DNA of 64,000 nucleotides from JBOGUF01 sp050696075 (GTDB lineage: Bacteria > Chloroflexota > Chloroflexia > Thermomicrobiales > UBA6265), in the NCBI GenBank assembly GCA_050696075.1, contig JBOGUF010000011.1, positions 1 through 64,000 of the forward strand, given 5' to 3'. Both the position numbers and the translations under genes were made by a program. Each line of letters opens with the position of its first letter. Positions within the stretch are counted from its first letter, which is position 1. Positions 60,162 to 64,000 of the stretch are shown one piece after another. Below the pieces are notes generated by a model that did not search any database, was not told the origin of the DNA, and worked only from the letters and a program-made list of their open reading frames with translations.

Positions 60162-60217
60162 CGCGTCGCGGGTGAGCGGGCGAGTCGCCGACTCGCGCGC
60201 TCCGATCTGACAGGTCT

Positions 60218-61342
<1,125 letters not shown>

Positions 61343-61360
61343 TGACATTCCCTCATTGAG

Positions 61361-61388
61361 GCGGAAGGCGGAAGGCGGAAGGCGGCTA
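61361..61388. repeat. GCGGAAG heptamer array between ATPase and four-helix-bundle genes
   Basis: Three GCGGAAG units plus a variant GCGGCTA, whose CTA holds the TAG stop of the minus-strand four-helix-bundle gene. Two inverted units (GTTCCGC, CTTCCGC) lie at 61749-61762 on the other side of that gene. Confidence 0.8.
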
Positions 61389-61697
61389 ATGCAGCGTCTT
61401 CAGCAGACCGCGTATTAGCCAACTCACCTCTTTGGATAGGTCCAGAAGTTCTTCAAGCGCTTCCTGTTTGACGTATTTTCTCCGGCGTGCGACGTGCAAA
61501 AGTGTCTCCGTTTCCCACGGGGAGCCGTGGGCAATGGAGAGGTGATGTGCCCACTCCCGGGCGCCGGTCCGCTCTTTACCTTCGGCTATGTTGGCCGGCA
61601 CTGAGACGACGGCTCGCCGGGTTTGGCTCCGGAGGCCGAAGATCTCGTCTTTCGGCCAACCTTCGCTGGCGTCATACACGGTGTCGACGAGATCCAT
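61386..61697 (-). CDS. Four-helix-bundle protein (S23/IVP family)
   Basis: The 103-residue ORF matches the four-helix-bundle family first known from intervening sequences in 23S rRNA genes: LRSQTRRAVVSVPANIAEGK, then EWAHHLSIAHGSPWETETLL. The family match continues upstream of the first ATG as NIAWQKAMDLVDTVY, in frame with and directly after the malG-type stop, but without a usual start codon, so the N-terminus may be truncated or may start at an atypical codon. It lies between the permease and ATPase genes of an ABC operon, flanked by inverted GCGGAAG heptamers. Its function is unknown. Confidence 0.8.
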   Translation of the reverse strand: MDLVDTVYDASEGWPKDEIFGLRSQTRRAVVSVPANIAEGKERTGAREWAHHLSIAHGSPWETETLLHVARRRKYVKQEALEELLDLSKEVSWLIRGLLKTLH

Positions 61698-61766
61698 CGC
61701 CTTTTGCCACGCGATGTTACCCTGATAATCCCCATCGCGATCTGCCTCGTTCCGCCTTCCGCTCGA

Positions 61767-62681
61767 TCACGTCTTGATCGCCCCCTCCGTCAGCGCCCGC
61801 ACGAAGTGCTTCTGCAAGACCAGGAACAAGACGACGACCGGGACGCTCATGATGAAGGCGGCGGCCATCAGGCCGGGCCAGTTGCTGACGTACTCGGTGA
61901 AGAAACGTTGCAGGCCGACCGGCATGGTCAGGTCGTGCTCGTCGTTGAGGAAGACCAGGGCGTAGACGTACTCGTTCCAGGCGAGGATGAAGGCGTAGAT
62001 CGCGGTGGCGATGATCCCCGGCGAGGAGAGGGGCATCACGATCCGCCAGAAGGCTTGAAAACGCGAGGCGCCGTCGATCCGCGCCGCCTGCTCCAACTCG
62101 ACCGGGATATTGTCATAAAACCCCTTCAGCAGCCAGATCGACAGCGGCAGGCCGAAGGTTAAATAGGTCAGAATCAGCGACCAATGAGTATTCACCAGCC
62201 CCAACCAGCGCATCATGATGAAGAGCGGCATCAAAAAGACAACCGCCGGGAACATGTTGCGCACCAGCACCGAGAAGAAAAGGAGATCGCGGCCGGGGAA
62301 ACGGAAGCGCGAGAAGGCGTAGGCGGCCGGCACCGCCACCAGCACGCCGAGGATCGTCGTCGCCGTCGAGACCCAAAGGCTGTTGACCAGATAGCGCAGG
62401 AAGTCCCGCCCGATCTCGCTGCCGGGCGAGAGGAGGTTCTGATAGTTGGCGAAGGTGATGTTGCGCGGGATCCACTCGGGCGGTTGCTGCAACGCCGCGA
62501 ATTGCGTCTTCAACGACGTCGAGAGCATCCACGCCATCGGCACGACGCTGAAGATGAGCAACGCCACCAGGTAGACCCAACCCAGCACGCCCCACGCATC
62601 GAAGCGCCGTCGCCGCGAGCGGGCGGTGGTTCTGGTGACGCTGGCGGCCCTGGCGGAGGTAGCGGTCAGCTCCCGGCTCAT
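61767..62681 (-). CDS. Sugar ABC transporter permease (MalG/UgpE type)
   Basis: The 304-residue protein has six membrane helices (LVALLIFSVVPMAWMLSTSL at the start) and the EAA loop ELEQAARIDGASRFQAFWRI near residue 195. It is translationally coupled to the upstream permease (ATGA at 62678-62681). Together with it and the ATPase this forms a CUT1 sugar importer. The binding protein gene is not in the window. Confidence 0.93.
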   Translation of the reverse strand: MSRELTATSARAASVTRTTARSRRRRFDAWGVLGWVYLVALLIFSVVPMAWMLSTSLKTQFAALQQPPEWIPRNITFANYQNLLSPGSEIGRDFLRYLVNSLWVSTATTILGVLVAVPAAYAFSRFRFPGRDLLFFSVLVRNMFPAVVFLMPLFIMMRWLGLVNTHWSLILTYLTFGLPLSIWLLKGFYDNIPVELEQAARIDGASRFQAFWRIVMPLSSPGIIATAIYAFILAWNEYVYALVFLNDEHDLTMPVGLQRFFTEYVSNWPGLMAAAFIMSVPVVVLFLVLQKHFVRALTEGAIKT

Positions 62682-63640
62682 GCGGGCCTCCTTTTATCGC
62701 CGCGGGTCAGCGCCTTCACGTAGAAGTACCCCAGCGACATCATCACGATGAAGAGAATGACCGAGTAGGCGGAGGCGAGCCCGAAGCGGGTCCGCCCGAA
62801 GGCGATCTGGTAGATCTCGGTGATCCAGATCTCGGAGGCGCCGGCCGGGCCGCCGCCGGTCATGATCCAGACCGTGGTGAAGGAGTTGAGGTTCGTCACC
62901 AGCAGCAGCAGGGACGTGATCAGGATCACGCCCTTCAGGTGCGGCACGGTGACGTGCCAGAAGCGGCTCCACGTCCCGGCGCCGTCGATCATCGCCGCCC
63001 GGTGGAGCTGCTCCGGCACGGTCTGCAACCCGGCGAGCAGCATGATCATGGCGAAGGGGAACTCCTTCCAGACGTTCGCCACGATCAGCGACGCCATCAC
63101 CCGGTCGACCGAGTCGAGGAAGATGATGCGGTCGTCGATGATGTTCATCCGGATCAGCATGCCGCTGATCAGCCCGAAGTCGCTGTGGTAAAGCCAGCGC
63201 CAGATGTAGCCGGCGGAGACGGCGCTGATGACGTAGGGGATGAGCAGGATGCCGCGCACGATCCCGCGGCCGATGAACTCGCGGTGCACCACCAGCGCCG
63301 CCGCTAACCCGAGGACGAAGGCGAAGAAGGTCGAGAAGATCGTCCAGATGAGGGTATTCTGGGTGACGTCGCGAAAATTCTCGCTGCGTAGGATGCGGTC
63401 GTAGTTGTCGAGACCGACCCAGATCTTGTCGGCCATCGCCAGGCTGGCCGGGGTGTTGAAGAAGCCGAGGTAGACGGTGTAGTAAATCGGGTAGCCGATG
63501 ACGGCGAGCATCACCAGCAGGGCCGGGGCAATATAGAGGTAATCAGCCCAGTGCCGGCCCATCTCGCGCAGCAACCCCTTCTTCCGGCGGGTTGCTGGTA
63601 CGTGGGGACCGGGCACGACCCGCGATGTCGTTACCGCCAT
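62678..63640 (-). CDS. Sugar ABC transporter permease (MalF/UgpA type)
   Basis: The 320-residue protein begins a minus-strand operon. It has six helices (YIAPALLVMLAVIGYPIYYT near residue 35) and the EAA loop QLHRAAMIDGAGTWSRFWHV near residue 210. It starts at ATG 63640 behind AAGGAAGGG. No regulator is attached, and a divergent gene begins at about 63904. Confidence 0.93.
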   Translation of the reverse strand: MAVTTSRVVPGPHVPATRRKKGLLREMGRHWADYLYIAPALLVMLAVIGYPIYYTVYLGFFNTPASLAMADKIWVGLDNYDRILRSENFRDVTQNTLIWTIFSTFFAFVLGLAAALVVHREFIGRGIVRGILLIPYVISAVSAGYIWRWLYHSDFGLISGMLIRMNIIDDRIIFLDSVDRVMASLIVANVWKEFPFAMIMLLAGLQTVPEQLHRAAMIDGAGTWSRFWHVTVPHLKGVILITSLLLLVTNLNSFTTVWIMTGGGPAGASEIWITEIYQIAFGRTRFGLASAYSVILFIVMMSLGYFYVKALTRGDKRRPA

Positions 63641-63903
63641 AAGCTAGACGCCCTTCCTTATCTGGTCCTCGGTCCCGGTGTACCGGTCAACCAATGGGTG
63701 AGGTGGCATGAAACCAAGCCCGGCCTTGCTTGTCAAGGATAGGAGAGAGCAACGGCCACGCATCGCCGCGTGAATCGTGGCAGCTATTGTCACCCCGTTG
63801 CGGCCCGCTTGGCTTGACGGACGTGGGCTGTCTCATCAAGATTGCGTGCCGAGCGCCGAGGAGTCGCGGCGGGTCGAACAACAAACGCGAACGGAGGGAC
63901 GTT

Positions 63904-64000
63904 GTGCGCGAACCGGAAACCGAGGGGCGACAGGGCAGCCGGACCGCCGTCGCCGACGCCGCGCAGGCACGGGCGTTCCCCTGGGGCAGCATCCAGTGGC
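63904..64000 (+). CDS. Possible cupin-type protein, 5' part only (truncated by window edge)
   Basis: A GTG at 63904 lies behind a GGAGGG site and opens REPETEGRQGSRTAVADAAQ then ARAFPWGSIQW, which runs off the window. The FPWGSIQW segment is reminiscent of small cupin proteins, but only 32 codons are visible. The 263-bp gap before it holds no other recognised feature. A minus-strand ORF over the same region (63687-63992) has no recognisable content and is not favoured. Confidence 0.4.
   Translation, partial: MREPETEGRQGSRTAVADAAQARAFPWGSIQW

Noticed and set aside
63687..63992. Minus-strand 101-codon ORF upstream of the permease operon.
   Set aside because: It has no recognisable content and overlaps a plus-strand start with a good ribosome site.

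Overview
The window is a high-GC bacterial chromosome segment whose gene content and style point to a member of the Chloroflexota, probably class Thermomicrobia. This is an inference from protein style: secreted proteins begin with a signal peptide followed by 'QDATP' and may end in 'ATPEATPAP', there is a large AAA/LuxR regulator, and several sugar ABC systems are present. No rRNA, tRNA, CRISPR array, integrase or transposase was seen.

Layout. (1) 1-10.5 kb is the end of an exopolysaccharide or capsule cluster: the end of a UDP-sugar epimerase/decarboxylase, two FkbM methyltransferases, two glycosyltransferases, three further methyltransferases, a Tat-type secreted protein, a Wzz/BY-kinase with a tyrosine-rich tail, and a convergent PHP-type tyrosine phosphatase that would reverse the kinase. 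(2) 10.6-20.5 kb is an accessory and decaying region. It has an orphan csoR with an unusually clear leaderless promoter/operator, a decayed two-gene cassette, a methyltransferase, a secreted metallo-beta-lactamase-fold protein, a broken epoxide hydrolase, an MMPL exporter, a winged-helix protein and a broken VapBC-like pair. (3) 20.6-29.6 kb holds an intact AbiEi/AbiEii type IV toxin-antitoxin pair preceded by a 41-bp perfect palindrome, then a LuxR-type ATPase regulator, a secreted SnoaL-like protein, an FAD oxidase, a methyltransferase and an acetyltransferase. (4) 29.6-38.7 kb holds Ada-AlkA DNA repair, small NTF2/DUF3303 proteins, GrpB, a nucleotidyltransferase, accD-accA, a frameshifted AbrB antitoxin and a frameshifted SEC-C protein. 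(5) 38.7-49.5 kb is a carbohydrate-use locus: a TIM-barrel isomerase, a GntR regulator, a binding-protein ABC transporter without its own ATPase, a GH36 alpha-galactosidase, a GH2 glycosidase and a galactonate-dehydratase-like enzyme. (6) 49.5-54.7 kb runs on the minus strand: a kinase / variant enolase / MarR operon, a metallohydrolase, and a TIM-barrel-DUF309 fusion. (7) 55-64 kb holds smc, hicAB, a Nudix hydrolase, a VOC protein, and a second sugar ABC system (two permeases plus an MsmK/UgpC-type ATPase) with a four-helix-bundle gene lodged inside it.

The most notable signals beyond single genes are these. The kinase-enolase-MarR operon encodes an enolase with two substituted catalytic positions. 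Several families of short tandem repeats and hairpin repeats sit exactly at the 3' ends of genes and often supply the stop codon; a few lie inside genes. Duplicated promoter-proximal elements precede neighbouring genes (SnoaL/FAD oxidase; ada/NTF2). Two long perfect palindromes precede accessory genes. Interrupted genes cluster in the accessory stretches while long housekeeping frames are intact, which favours real decay over random sequence error, although error cannot be excluded.
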